Shown one piece after another: positions 33,360 through 42,262 of a DNA stretch of 64,000 bases. The stretch covers positions 25,859,001 through 25,923,000 of the forward strand of contig CM060843.1 in assembly GCA_030762175.1 (NCBI GenBank), in the 5' to 3' direction. This stretch comes from Metallyticus violacea (lineage: Eukaryota > Arthropoda > Insecta > Mantodea > Metallyticidae). Numbering within the stretch: position 1 is the stretch's first letter; the number at the start of each line of letters is the position of its first letter. The notes under the pieces are model-generated. The model searched no databases, was not told the DNA's origin, and saw only the letters and a list, made by a program, of their open reading frames with translations. The translations under genes and the position numbers were made by a program.

Positions 33360-34110
33360 ACAAAATTTTATTTATTCAATATAATTATTTTACTCTATAC
33401 GCTTAGCACAACTTTTATAAATGAATTCAAAGCCTTTAAAAAACAACGTGTGTTAATTTTTCTGCAAACTACTCCTCTACAGTACTTATCACTGCTTCGT
33501 CGATGAAAATGTCTTCTCTTTTAAATGTATGTTTAATTTTGGAAATAGACAATAATCTGAAAGTGGCTAAATCTGACGGATAGAGGGACGATGAATCAAT
33601 TCCAAGCCAATTTTTTTAATTTTCTGCATTTTCTGCATTACTTGTGAGCAGGTTCATTGTTTTACAAAAAAAATCGCACCATTAAAATGTTTTTCTAGGA
33701 GGTTTTCCAAAATTTGTCCCTTTGTCAACAGTGCGGAATAATAGACCACTGTTATCGTTTTACTCTGCTCTAAGTAATCCATCATAATTGCTTCTTTATC
33801 CCAAAAAAAAAAAAAAAAAAAAACCAGATGCGATAACCATCTCTGACGATTTTTAGACGCGAAATTTCTTTAGGCGGGACGAACCACTATATTTCCATTC
33901 CTTATGATTACCCTTTTGTTTGTGGATTGTAGAATGAATACATGTTTTGATCATTGGAAGGATCGTCTTTAAAATGGCGACAATTTAACTTGGAAATTGG
34001 AATTTGAGTCGTTTGTGTTCAGCATTAAGATATTTTGAAATCATTTAGCAATGATTTTTCCTCATTCCTAAATCATGATGCACAAAGTTCAATTATGATA
34101 TGCAAAGTTT
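33360..34110 (-). pseudogene. Another mariner-family transposase relic
   Basis: Immediately beyond mariner B copy 2, same strand, different family. Minus-strand pieces in order: KYLNAEHKRLEFQ, HKQKGNHKEWKYSGSSRLKKF (the WRHSGSPRPKKFR block), DKEAIMMDYLEQSKTITVVY and YSALL, then IGLELIHRPSIRQI, SDYCLFPKLNIHLKEKTF. Stops, frame changes and a poly(A) run (33809-33829) interrupt it. The first and second aspartates are not recognisable. Confidence 0.7.
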
Positions 34111-34574
34111 CAACCGAATTCTTCAATCCTTCAAAACATTTTCGGACTGAGAAACAGGTCTTCCAACATAATGCTCATCTTTGACATCTCTATTCTTCTT
34201 CTCTTAAATTGCACAGCCAAATTGTTCATGGTGCCGTACGAAGGACAATGGTTATTTAATGCATTCACCATAAATTTCCAGCCGGACAAGCGTTCAAAAA
34301 TAAATCAGCGAACTATACTCAATATTCTAAACATTTACATTCTTCTCTGCCATAAAATCAACTACGATCAATAAAATTGAAGAGATTATTCACAAAACAA
34401 CGTATTTGTTGCCATGGTAACCGCTTTCGGTTCTGTTAATGGGTGGAGTCCCAGGCTGTAGAACAGAGGACCACATTCGTGTCTACTTCCAGTGTCAGTG
34501 TTCGCAAGAATTAGCTCTTATAATTATGCTAAGATATTGGAGGAATGTATGTTACCCAGTGTTTTTTTTTTTTT
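34111..34574. other. Spacer
   Basis: No recognisable feature. Ends in a T run (34563-34574) that is the A tail of the reversed SINE-2. Confidence 0.4.
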
Positions 34575-34772
34575 GATTGATTGATTGCTTTATGGACACT
34601 CTTTAACAGCTCAGGTTATCAGCGTCCTATTCAAATCAGGGCGTGAAACGGCCGACAAATTTTGCTCAGAGGTCTCTCTTTCAGGCTTGAGGTTCTTTTT
34701 CGTGCCGTAAATGTACGACATGGGACGCACGGCTTTACTTCCCTTCCGAAGGAAGCCGTACTTAGAATTTTA
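34575..34772 (-). mobile_element. SINE-2 copy d, tail half, split by a later insertion
   Basis: Reverse SINE-2 from its tail (attgctttatggacactctt) through the ttcggaagg-type block to ggaagccgtacttagaattt. It stops at the point where other copies continue with tacgcccgaaaaaatcc. That continuation, including the tRNA-like head, is found at 41317-41411, 6.5 kb away. Confidence 0.88.
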
Positions 34773-35050
34773 AACCGCTACGGGTGGCCGAGGTCGTTAA
34801 GGTACGGACTCGTGAGCGGAAGGTCTGCGGTTCCAATCCCGCCAGGACCGTCCTCCCTGACTGGGGTTTTTTCCAGGTTTTTCTCAGTCTTCATAACTGG
34901 CAAATGCCGGGGAGGCACCTAAAATTAAGCCTGGAACGCTTCCTTCCTTAAAAAAAAATATCCTTTCCCAATTTATCATTTCATCTCATGTATCATCAGT
35001 GTCCACCGCCTGTGGTGCCTCAGTAGTAAAAACGGGCGTTAAACACCATT
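34773..35050 (+). mobile_element. SINE-1 copy e, 5' part of a composite retroposed insertion
   Basis: Forward SINE-1 from aaccgctacgggtggccg to cgttaaacaccatt, shared with copy d. The B-box region reads gcggttccaatcc. It lies inside SINE-2 copy d and continues without a break into the same 3' flank seen after copy d. Confidence 0.92.
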
Positions 35051-35209
35051 AAAAAAACCGCTGCAATGAAAACACAGCAGGCAACTGAGAGAATAGTTTG
35101 GAATGGAATTTCAGGAGAGGTTTAACTTGTCCTCCTTTACTTAGACGTAGTGGCTCACATAGCGTGGAAAACAGGTTAAATTACAGCCGATGTTTATATT
35201 TTCTTTTTC
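35051..35209 (+). repeat. SINE-1 3' flank copy, left part
   Basis: Matches 18599-18751 nearly base for base, up to the LINE insertion. Confidence 0.92.
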
Positions 35210-35222
35210 CTGGAGCCCAGTG
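35210..35222. repeat. 13-bp target-site duplication of the I-like LINE, left copy
   Basis: ctggagcccagtg precedes the LINE. The identical 13-mer follows it at 41186-41198, and a single copy occurs at the unoccupied site at 18752. Confidence 0.95.
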
Positions 35223-35665
35223 CCCCTCAGGGGCCCAATTTATTGGGTACGGGGCGTAGCGACCCCGAGGCACCCGAGCTGCTCCCTCAGGTCCGCGCTT
35301 AGCGCGTTTGACTCCTTTTTTTTTTCGCCTCTTTTATTGTTTTATTTGTCCTACTTCCCTGTTCTTTGTCTGATGGGTGCCCCCGTGTTTGACACGGTAA
35401 AAAGTGACTGGGTAACAGCGTAACTCCCAGCACTGGGTTATCATGTAGGACGGGAGCGTATCCCCTGGTAAAGGCCAGGCTGGGGGAAGGGCCATTGCAT
35501 GAGCTGTAGACTTCCTGCAGGCGATTGGGTCCCTTCGTCAGCCCACAGGAAGGTGTGACCCTGAGGTTACTTGGTTCAGGCCAGAGCCAGTAACCTAAGC
35601 CGGGGTGGCGCCCAGGAAGCAGCCCGCCATCGGAGACGGTTGCAATGGTGGAGGAATAAATCGCT
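35223..35665 (+). promoter_or_regulatory. LINE 5' UTR with leading hairpins
   Basis: The first 50 bases contain three consecutive short inverted repeats: cccc-tca-gggg, cccaat-tt-attggg and gggg-cgtagcga-cccc. LINEs of this group carry an internal promoter at their 5' end, so this region is expected to hold it, but no promoter motif was proven. Several short upstream ATGs precede the ORF1 start. Confidence 0.6.
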
Positions 35666-36946
35666 ATGGTACTGGAAAATAATCCTTTACATTTTAAACG
35701 CAAAAGAGTTGACGTAAAAGAAGTAATCGAGAAGTCTTTCCCTCGTTACTTAGTTATTAGTCGTACTGAAGAGAGTCAGTCGTTTACGACCGTCAATCCA
35801 TTTAAGATTCAGAAGGGCATTGATGCCATAGCTGGGCCCGTTAAGTCCTGTACCCGTCTACGCAACGGATCACTTTTAGTGGAGACACTTGGCCTGTCTC
35901 AAAGCAACTCGTTGCTCAAGGCGACGCTACTCCACGGATATCCCGTCCGTGTCGAGAAACATAAGACCATGAATTCGTCGCGAGGAGTTGTTACAACAAA
36001 TGTTCTAGACGGAATGTCCCACCCGGAAATCCAGAGCTGTCTGGAAGACCAAGGGGTCACCTCAGTCTATCGTGTACAGGCAAGGAAAGAGGGGGAATTA
36101 CAGCCGACCCGGACTCTTTTCCTCACATTCGACAGGGTCGATTTGCCGCAGAGGATAAAGGCGGGCTACGAGGTGATAGAAGTGCGCCCGTATATCCCGA
36201 GCCCGTTGCGATGTTTTCAGTGTCAGCGTTTTGGACACACTCGCATATCCTGTAAAAGTGCCGTTCCCATCTGTGCAACCTGCGGTGAAGCAAGTCACGA
36301 GGGAGCATGCCCATCTGCTCCTGTCTGCGTAAACTGCCGCGGTGGACATCCAGCCTCGTCCCGCGATTGCCCTCGTTTTCGAGAGGAGCGCTGTATCCAG
36401 GAGATCCGGGTGAAGGAAAAACTCTCCTTTACTGAAGCCCGGAAGCGATTCCAGTCCTGCCAACCTGTCGTGCCTAAGACCGGCACTTACAGCGCAGCAG
36501 CTTCTTTTGCGCCCAAGAAGTGCGATAGCAGTACGCAGACCTGCGATCTTGTTTTTACACGGGTCCAAACTACTCCTAGTTCTCCAAAGCGCTCTACCGT
36601 GAAGCCCAAAGCGGTTGTTTTTAATGCCCCTGAAATTAAGTTCAGGACGAGTTTTACGCGTACAGATTTTTTAAAGTCGTCAACTCAGGTAGAGCAGAAA
36701 AAGAGCCCTTCTCCTCCTCGGAGGTCACGCTCCCATGATGGGAGCAAACCCGCTAGGCGGTCGCCGTCGCCGCCTATATCTACATCCAACCGATTCCAGG
36801 CGTTGGAATCGGTGGATGCTTCTCAGCGGGAGAGCCCTCCCTCTGAGGATGTGATGGAGCAGGATGTGCCTGCTCCTTCAAAACCACCGAGTCCCACGCG
36901 ACTAAAAAAAGGACGTTTGTTTCGCCCTGCACCGTCCAAAAAGTAA
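35666..36946 (+). CDS. LINE ORF1: zinc-knuckle nucleic-acid-binding (gag-like) protein, 426 aa
   Basis: The ORF1 protein of an I/jockey-superfamily retrotransposon, expected to bind the element RNA and form the ribonucleoprotein. The N-terminal half (about 25-180) resembles the RRM-like region of these proteins (FPRYLVISR, LRNGSLLVET near 65-75, LFLTFDRVDLPQRI near 151-164). Three zinc knuckles follow: C183-C186-H191-C196 (CX2CX4HX4C), C203-C206-H211-C215, and C221-C224-H228-C235 (CX2CX3HX6C). The C-terminal 150 residues are Ser/Pro/Arg/Lys-rich with several SPPRRS-like motifs and look disordered. The start is the first ATG of the frame after a stop. The stop lies 38 nt before the ORF2 ATG, so ORF2 must be reached by reinitiation or an alternative mechanism. 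No frameshift or internal stop. Confidence 0.93.
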   Translation: MVLENNPLHFKRKRVDVKEVIEKSFPRYLVISRTEESQSFTTVNPFKIQKGIDAIAGPVKSCTRLRNGSLLVETLGLSQSNSLLKATLLHGYPVRVEKHKTMNSSRGVVTTNVLDGMSHPEIQSCLEDQGVTSVYRVQARKEGELQPTRTLFLTFDRVDLPQRIKAGYEVIEVRPYIPSPLRCFQCQRFGHTRISCKSAVPICATCGEASHEGACPSAPVCVNCRGGHPASSRDCPRFREERCIQEIRVKEKLSFTEARKRFQSCQPVVPKTGTYSAAASFAPKKCDSSTQTCDLVFTRVQTTPSSPKRSTVKPKAVVFNAPEIKFRTSFTRTDFLKSSTQVEQKKSPSPPRRSRSHDGSKPARRSPSPPISTSNRFQALESVDASQRESPPSEDVMEQDVPAPSKPPSPTRLKKGRLFRPAPSKK

Positions 36947-36984
36947 GGTGGTAAATTTTTAGCTTCTTTTATCTAATTTTAACA

Positions 36985-39900
36985 ATGGCTATCCTTTCAT
37001 GGAATGTGCGTGGTCTCCGTAGTCGAAGACCTGACCTCGAATTAATTTTACGTTCTACTGACCCTTTGCTCGTGTGTCTCCAAGAGACCAAGCTTCGATC
37101 AAGTGATTCTTTTAATTTACGCCGTTACTCTTCGGTGAGATTTGATCTCCCTCCCGAAGATGGCACTCCCGCTCACGGCGGAGTTTTACTTTTAATTCGA
37201 AACGACGTGTACAGCACCTCATTACAGCTCCAGACTCCTTTACAAGCTGCTGCAGCCACAGTTCACTTTTCTGGCCTTAGTTTTTCAGTCTGCAATGTTT
37301 ATTTACCTCCGTCCGGCACCATAACCACAGTTGACCTGGACGATCTTTTGTCTCAGCTACCACCCCCTGTTCTTCTTTTGGGGGATTTCAATGCACACCA
37401 CCCCCTTTGGGTTTCCACCACGGAGTGTGCAAGAGGTAACCTCTTAGCTGACTTTTTGCTGAATCACAATCTTATACTTCTCAATACTGGTCAACCTACT
37501 TTTCTTTCTGACAGCACTCACAGCTTTTCGCACTTGGACTTATCCATCTGTTCTGCCTCACTTGCTGTACATTTCACCTGGACCGTCATCTCTGATTTAT
37601 ATTCCAGTGACCACTTTCCGTGTCAGATCCATGTACTCTCTCCGAACGCACATTCACAGCGCACGCCAAAATGGCTCATTGATAAGGCGAATTGGACTCT
37701 CTATCGATCTTTGGCCGAATTTTCAGGGTGTGAATTTCCATCTATCGACATCGCGATCGAGCACCTCCGTACGGTCATCATAACAGCAGCAGATAAGGCT
37801 ATTCCCCGGTCGTCTTGTCACCCCAGACGCTTACCGGTTCCTTGGTGGAACGATGAATGCCGGGATGCATTGCGTGCACGCCGAGGTGCTCTCCGAGTTT
37901 TTCGTCGCCACCCTACTTCAGCAAATATGATCTGTTACAAACAACTTCGCGCCAAATGCCGCCGAGTCATCAAGGATAGCAAAAAGGCTTCTTGGATTTC
38001 TTTTACCTCTTCTTTTAACCGCACAACGCCTTCATCCGTAGTTTGGGAACGGCTACGTCGCGTTGCTGGCAAACCAAGGTTTACACCTATACCCGGTCTT
38101 AGGATTTTAAATCGAGTGCTCACCACTCCGACTGACGTCGCCAATGTTTTAGGGCGAACCTTCGCTGATGTTTCGAGCTCCGCCAATTACCCGGCTACAT
38201 TTCGCGCACTAAGGGAGCAGGTTGAGAGGAAAGGTTTCTCGTTTGCCTCCGACCATCAGGAGAGCTACAACGTTCCTTTTACCGTCAGGGAACTGGAGCA
38301 TGCCCTTTCTACCTCTCGACATTGCGCACCGGGGCCAGATGACATTCACGTTGCCATGTTGCAGCATTTACCAGCAGAAGGCAAAGCCTTTTTATTACGA
38401 ATTTTTAATTTTATTTGGTGTTATGGCACATTTCCCAACGCTTGGCGATTGGCCACCGTCATTCCGATACCTAAGCCTGGAAAGGACCCACATCTTCCTT
38501 CCAGTTACCGTCCGATTTCCCTCACCAGCTGCGTTTGCAAGGTGATGGAACGCATGATTAACGGACGGCTCATGTGGTGGTTGGAGTCGAGGCAATTATT
38601 AACGAACGCCCAGTGTGGTTTCCGGCGTCATCGTTCCTCAATCGACCACCTGGTGTCTTTAACTACCCATGTAATGGACGGTTTTGTGCGCAAGTGCCAA
38701 ACGGTTGCCGTATTTTTTGACCTGGAGAAAGCGTACGATACTTGCTGGAGAGGCGGTATCCTCCGAACGCTTTACGATTGGAACATACGTGGGCGTATGT
38801 CTGTTTTTATTCAGGAATTTATGAAAGACCGGGTTTTTAATGTTCGCGTGGGATCAGTTTTATCGTCGAATTTTATTCAAGAGAACGGTGTACCTCAGGG
38901 CTCGGTACTAAGTTGCACACTGTTTGCCATTGCTATTAACTCTATCACCCAGTGTTTACCGCCAGGAATACAATCGTCGTTATTTGTAGACGATTTTGCC
39001 ATATATCTTTCCTCTCGGAGGACCTGTCTCCTGGAACGCCGCCTCCAATGCTGTCTCGACCGCCTTCACGCTTGGAGTATCTCTCACGGGTTCCGTTTTT
39101 CCGCAGAAAAGACCGTCTGCATGAACTTCTGGCGCCACAAGGAGTATCTTCCACCTTCGCTCCATCTTGGCCCAGACGCACTCTCCTTCGCAGACGAAGT
39201 TCGGTTCCTTGGCTTGGTGTTTGATAGGAAATTATGCTGGTCATCGCATATAGCGCAACTCAGAGGCAAGTGTGAACGTTCTCTTTGTATTTTACGTGTT
39301 TTAAGTGGCACATCTTGGGGAGCTGACCGGACTATACTTTTACGTTTTTACCGATCTCTTATCCGATCGAAACTGGATTATGGCTGTGTGGTTTATGGCT
39401 CTGCGCGACCTTCTGTGCTTCGTCGCCTTAACCCGATTCATCACCGGGGTATCCGTATTGGCATTGGAGCATTCCCCACTAGTCCTGTGTCGAGTTTATG
39501 TGCGGAGTCTGGAGAACCTCCGTTGTTTTATCGTAGGGATGTTTTACTGGCCGCGTACGGTTGTCGCTTAGCTGCGCAACCTCGTCATCCCACGAATGGG
39601 CCGTTTTTTAATGTGTCTTTTGATCTTTTTTATGCTGCTCGGTCTTTTACTCCTAAGCCCGCTGGCTTTCGTTTTCGGGAGATTTTACGGACGTTGGACA
39701 TGGAGTTACCTGCTTTTTTCTTAGCCGGGGAAACTTCATCTCCCCCCTGGATTTTAGCAGAGGCCCCCGTTCATCTCGGGCTCACGTCCTGTCCGAAATC
39801 TTCGACCGCAGCACATATTATTCGTTGTTCTTTTAGCGAGATCAAATCCTCTTTTAATGGCTGGAATTTTATATATACCGACGGCTCAAAATCTGACACA

Positions 39901-40674
39901 GATGTAGGATGTGCTTTTGTTTTAAATGGGGCAAGTTTTACGTACGGTCTTAACGTTGCAACATCTATTTTTATGGCGGAACTTTATGCTATCTATCGGG
40001 CGGTTTTATTTATTTCTGAACAGGGGCTAGGGAAAAGTGTTATATGTTCCGACTCTTTGAGTGCAATTTTAAGTTTTAGAAGTCTGTACAACACTCACCC
40101 TCTTGTGCAGATGGTCCAGAATGCAGTTTTAACCCTTTACGACGCTGGCGTCAGGGTAACTTTGCTATGGGTGCCTGGACACGTCGGACTCCCAGGTAAT
40201 GAGGCCGCAGATGTTGCAGCAAAATCCGCTCTTTTAGACCCTGCTGAGTACGAGCAGCGTTTTTATTTCGGAGATTTTATACATTCGTTACGTAGAGCCA
40301 TTTTTTCGCGCTGGCGCGAGGAGTGGGAATTACTCCCAAATAATAAGCTCCGTGAATGTAAATCCGCCCCTTTTAACTGGTCGACTTCTTCTCGCGCTGT
40401 TCGTCGCGAAGAAGTAATTTTAGCTCGTCTTAGAATTGGGCATTGCCGTTTTAGTCACTCTCACCTTTTTATTGGTCAACCCGCTCCAGTTTGCCCTCAC
40501 TGTGACCACCCCTTTACAGTGCGTCACATTTTAATGGATTGTCTTCATCTGACAGCTTTTAGAAATAGCCTAGGTTTGCCCTCCTCTATTGAGGAGTTAC
40601 TTGCAGATGATGTGGTTGCTGTTGAGCGTGTGCTCCGTTTTATCCGTATTTGTGGTTTTTGGAGCAAGGTGTGA
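36985..40674 (+). CDS. LINE ORF2: endonuclease / reverse transcriptase / RNase H polyprotein, 1229 aa
   Basis: Carries out target-primed reverse transcription. The APE-type endonuclease is residues 1 to about 225: SWNVRGLRS, catalytic E34 in LQETKL, D134 and N136 in GDFNAHH, D209-H210 in SDHF. The reverse transcriptase is about 440-740: IPKPGKDPHLPSSYRPISL, FFDLEKAYDT, GVPQGSVLSC, and the active-site motif FVDD at 667-670 (the usual YADD box with F and V), then FLGLVFDRKL. The RNase H domain keeps all four carboxylates: D966 (YTDGSK), E999 (MAELYA), D1023 (CSDSLS) and D1076 (GNEAAD). A C-terminal CX2CX7HX4C cluster (CPHCDHPFTVRHILMDC) is typical of the group. No stops or frameshifts. Presence of RNase H separates it from jockey and puts it near the I group. 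Confidence 0.95.
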   Translation: MAILSWNVRGLRSRRPDLELILRSTDPLLVCLQETKLRSSDSFNLRRYSSVRFDLPPEDGTPAHGGVLLLIRNDVYSTSLQLQTPLQAAAATVHFSGLSFSVCNVYLPPSGTITTVDLDDLLSQLPPPVLLLGDFNAHHPLWVSTTECARGNLLADFLLNHNLILLNTGQPTFLSDSTHSFSHLDLSICSASLAVHFTWTVISDLYSSDHFPCQIHVLSPNAHSQRTPKWLIDKANWTLYRSLAEFSGCEFPSIDIAIEHLRTVIITAADKAIPRSSCHPRRLPVPWWNDECRDALRARRGALRVFRRHPTSANMICYKQLRAKCRRVIKDSKKASWISFTSSFNRTTPSSVVWERLRRVAGKPRFTPIPGLRILNRVLTTPTDVANVLGRTFADVSSSANYPATFRALREQVERKGFSFASDHQESYNVPFTVRELEHALSTSRHCAPGPDDIHVAMLQHLPAEGKAFLLRIFNFIWCYGTFPNAWRLATVIPIPKPGKDPHLPSSYRPISLTSCVCKVMERMINGRLMWWLESRQLLTNAQCGFRRHRSSIDHLVSLTTHVMDGFVRKCQTVAVFFDLEKAYDTCWRGGILRTLYDWNIRGRMSVFIQEFMKDRVFNVRVGSVLSSNFIQENGVPQGSVLSCTLFAIAINSITQCLPPGIQSSLFVDDFAIYLSSRRTCLLERRLQCCLDRLHAWSISHGFRFSAEKTVCMNFWRHKEYLPPSLHLGPDALSFADEVRFLGLVFDRKLCWSSHIAQLRGKCERSLCILRVLSGTSWGADRTILLRFYRSLIRSKLDYGCVVYGSARPSVLRRLNPIHHRGIRIGIGAFPTSPVSSLCAESGEPPLFYRRDVLLAAYGCRLAAQPRHPTNGPFFNVSFDLFYAARSFTPKPAGFRFREILRTLDMELPAFFLAGETSSPPWILAEAPVHLGLTSCPKSSTAAHIIRCSFSEIKSSFNGWNFIYTDGSKSDTDVGCAFVLNGASFTYGLNVATSIFMAELYAIYRAVLFISEQGLGKSVICSDSLSAILSFRSLYNTHPLVQMVQNAVLTLYDAGVRVTLLWVPGHVGLPGNEAADVAAKSALLDPAEYEQRFYFGDFIHSLRRAIFSRWREEWELLPNNKLRECKSAPFNWSTSSRAVRREEVILARLRIGHCRFSHSHLFIGQPAPVCPHCDHPFTVRHILMDCLHLTAFRNSLGLPSSIEELLADDVVAVERVLRFIRICGFWSKV

Positions 40675-41185
40675 GATTTTATCTTTTACCATTGATGGCA
40701 TTTTTTGACTCTTTTAAGACTGTTGTTTTTTCAGCTTTTGCTGAATCGTGTTAATTAGTCTTTAATTGTTGTTTTGCACATTACCCTTGTTATTTGTTTT
40801 GGGGTTTTATTGTTACCATTTTAATCAATTATAAGACTAGTTTGTTTTCAGCTTTTGCTGAATAATTTTGCTACCGGTCTTTGTTTATTGACCTGTGTTT
40901 GCTCTGGGATTTTATTGGCACGATTTTAGTCCATTACAGGACTTTTGTGTTTTTCCGCAATTGCGGCTGTAGTTTAGTAACACTTTAATGTTTGTGACTC
41001 CTTATACCCTTGTTATTTGTTTTTGGGTATATTTTTATTGCACAAGTACTACTGTCCGTTTATTATGCGCAGGATTTGCGTTCTTTGTTTATTTATTTTT
41101 ATTTCTGACATAGTACTTGATGCGTTTGGGCGCTAATGACCATAGCAGTTTTGCGCCCTTAAGCAATAATCATCATCATCATCAT
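40675..41185 (+). other. LINE 3' UTR with repeated stem-loops and ATC tail
   Basis: T-rich. The palindrome cagc-tttt-gctg occurs at 40732-40743 and 40849-40860, and a third stem, ccgcaa-ttgcgg, at 40955-40966, so a hairpin recurs about every 106-117 bp. The blocks between them also resemble each other (cccttgttatttgtttt...gggttttattg). The tail is catcatcatcatcatc. In this class the 3' end of the RNA is what the reverse transcriptase recognises, so the repeated hairpins are candidates for that role (inference). Confidence 0.75.
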
Positions 41186-41198
41186 CTGGAGCCCAGTG
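41186..41198. repeat. 13-bp target-site duplication of the I-like LINE, right copy
   Basis: ctggagcccagtg, identical to 35210-35222. Its first base could instead belong to the ATC tail. Confidence 0.95.
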
Positions 41199-41316
41199 TG
41201 ACTCATACTTAAGGGTGACATACAATCTCCTAGCAAATCATATCCTTTCTTTATGCTATATATCAACTCCATTCATATGTTAAACACAACTCAAAAAAAA
41301 AAAAAAAAAAAAAAAA
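41199..41316 (+). repeat. SINE-1 3' flank copy, right part, with A(24) tail
   Basis: Continues the flank seen at 18765-18850 (tgactcatacttaagggtgaca...ccattcatatgt), then taaacacaactc and an A run at 41293-41316. The A tail marks the end of the retroposed unit that began with SINE-1 at 34773. Confidence 0.88.
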
Positions 41317-41411
41317 TTAAGCCCGAAAAAATCCGTCGATCCCGGCCGGGTTCGAACCCGCGATCTTGGGTTTAGGAGTCAAGTATGGTAACCACTACAC
41401 CACCAGGACAG
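41317..41411 (-). mobile_element. SINE-2 copy d, head half
   Basis: gcccgaaaaaatcc...gggttcgaacccgcgatc...accactacaccaccaggac is the SINE-2 head with a good B box. It is the missing half of the copy interrupted at 34772. Confidence 0.9.
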
Positions 41412-41929
41412 ATATTACCGAGTGTGTGGAGTGTACTGCCGAAGATATTGACGTATGAATTATGTCCAGAATAACAACAGGCATTGGTTGGCACATCATA
41501 CTGAAAAGTTCGCTCTTCTGTCGCTTATCTAGATTTGAGTTCAATGGTAAACATTTATAGTTAACAAATGAAATTGTAGATCTGAAATAACGTCTGCAAT
41601 TCTATAGATGCGCTTATTAATTGTAAATTATTTATTTAAACTTCAAGTCACCGAGATATATGAAATGTATATAATTATTGTTTTTTCTGAGGGATACATT
41701 CTTACAATTTTTCTGAAACAGTGCGATTAAAGTGTAATAATATTTATTTTAAAAAAATCAACTAAAGGAAAAGAAAAATAATTGGAAAAGCACATTGGGC
41801 CATTTTTATAGAAAATATGAATATTCTTATTTTCCTGTTAGACATTTCCCTAAACCTTTTATGAGAGATGCCGGGCTCCATTCATTTTCTTTCATCCAAA
41901 GCTGCCCGGAAAATATATGAACACATTTG
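41412..41929. other. Unassigned AT-rich stretch
   Basis: No recognisable feature. Confidence 0.4.
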
Positions 41930-42220
41930 CTTCGTATATTCAAGGTCGCCGGTTCAAACCCGACCAGATGTGTTATGAATATATAATTATGTATTTTAAT
42001 TGTTAGTTAATTACGCACATGTTGCTCTCTGTACAGTATAATCAGTTTCAATGCCAAAGCGCCTTGGCGGAAGGGAATAAAGCCATGTCATAGATTTTAG
42101 CCCGTAAAAGAACCTCAAGCGTGAAAGAAGAGGCCTCTGAGCAAAATTTATCGGCTGTTCCACGCTCTGAATTGAATGGGACGCTAATGACCTGAGATGT
42201 TAAAGAATGCCTTTAATAAC

Positions 42221-42222
<2 letters not shown>
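41930..42222 (+). mobile_element. SINE-2 copy f, old and rearranged
   Basis: The head is divergent (caaggtcgccggttcaaacccgacc, a recognisable B box). About 80 bp of foreign AT-rich sequence replaces part of the body. The rest (ccttggcggaaggg...gaacctcaagcgtgaaag...gggacgctaatgacctgag) is clear. Ends at a (TTA)n tract. Confidence 0.8.
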
Positions 42223-42225
<3 letters not shown>

Positions 42226-42261
<36 letters not shown>

Positions 42262-42262
42262 A
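42226..42262. repeat. (TTA)n microsatellite
   Basis: About 11 tta units at the SINE tail, as with SINE-2 copy b. Confidence 0.9.

Larger units (their letters stand above)
35223..41185 (+). mobile_element. Full-length I-group (I/jockey superfamily) LINE, 5963 bp
   Basis: A complete non-LTR retrotransposon: 5' UTR (35223-35665), ORF1 (35666-36946), ORF2 (36985-40674), 3' UTR and a short (ATC/TCA)n tail (41168-41185). It is bounded by a perfect 13-bp target-site duplication. Both frames are open end to end. Its composition is more GC-rich than the surrounding DNA. The endonuclease, reverse transcriptase, RNase H order and the trinucleotide tail place it in the I group rather than in jockey proper, which lacks RNase H. 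It is the only intact coding unit in the window and is likely a recent insertion. Confidence 0.95.

Noticed and set aside
34764..34772. A precise target-site duplication for the SINE-1 composite
   Set aside because: The junctions fall in A/T runs (aattttaa against attaa), so no length beyond about 3-4 bp can be claimed.
35299..35703. 134-codon minus-strand open frame over the LINE 5' UTR
   Set aside because: It crosses the UTR/ORF1 boundary, lacks any recognisable domain, and is explained by the GC-richer UTR.
36098..36568. Minus-strand open frames of 156 and 63 codons across the LINE ORF1, and several within ORF2
   Set aside because: They overlap a strongly supported coding region and show no domain; they are shadows in other frames.
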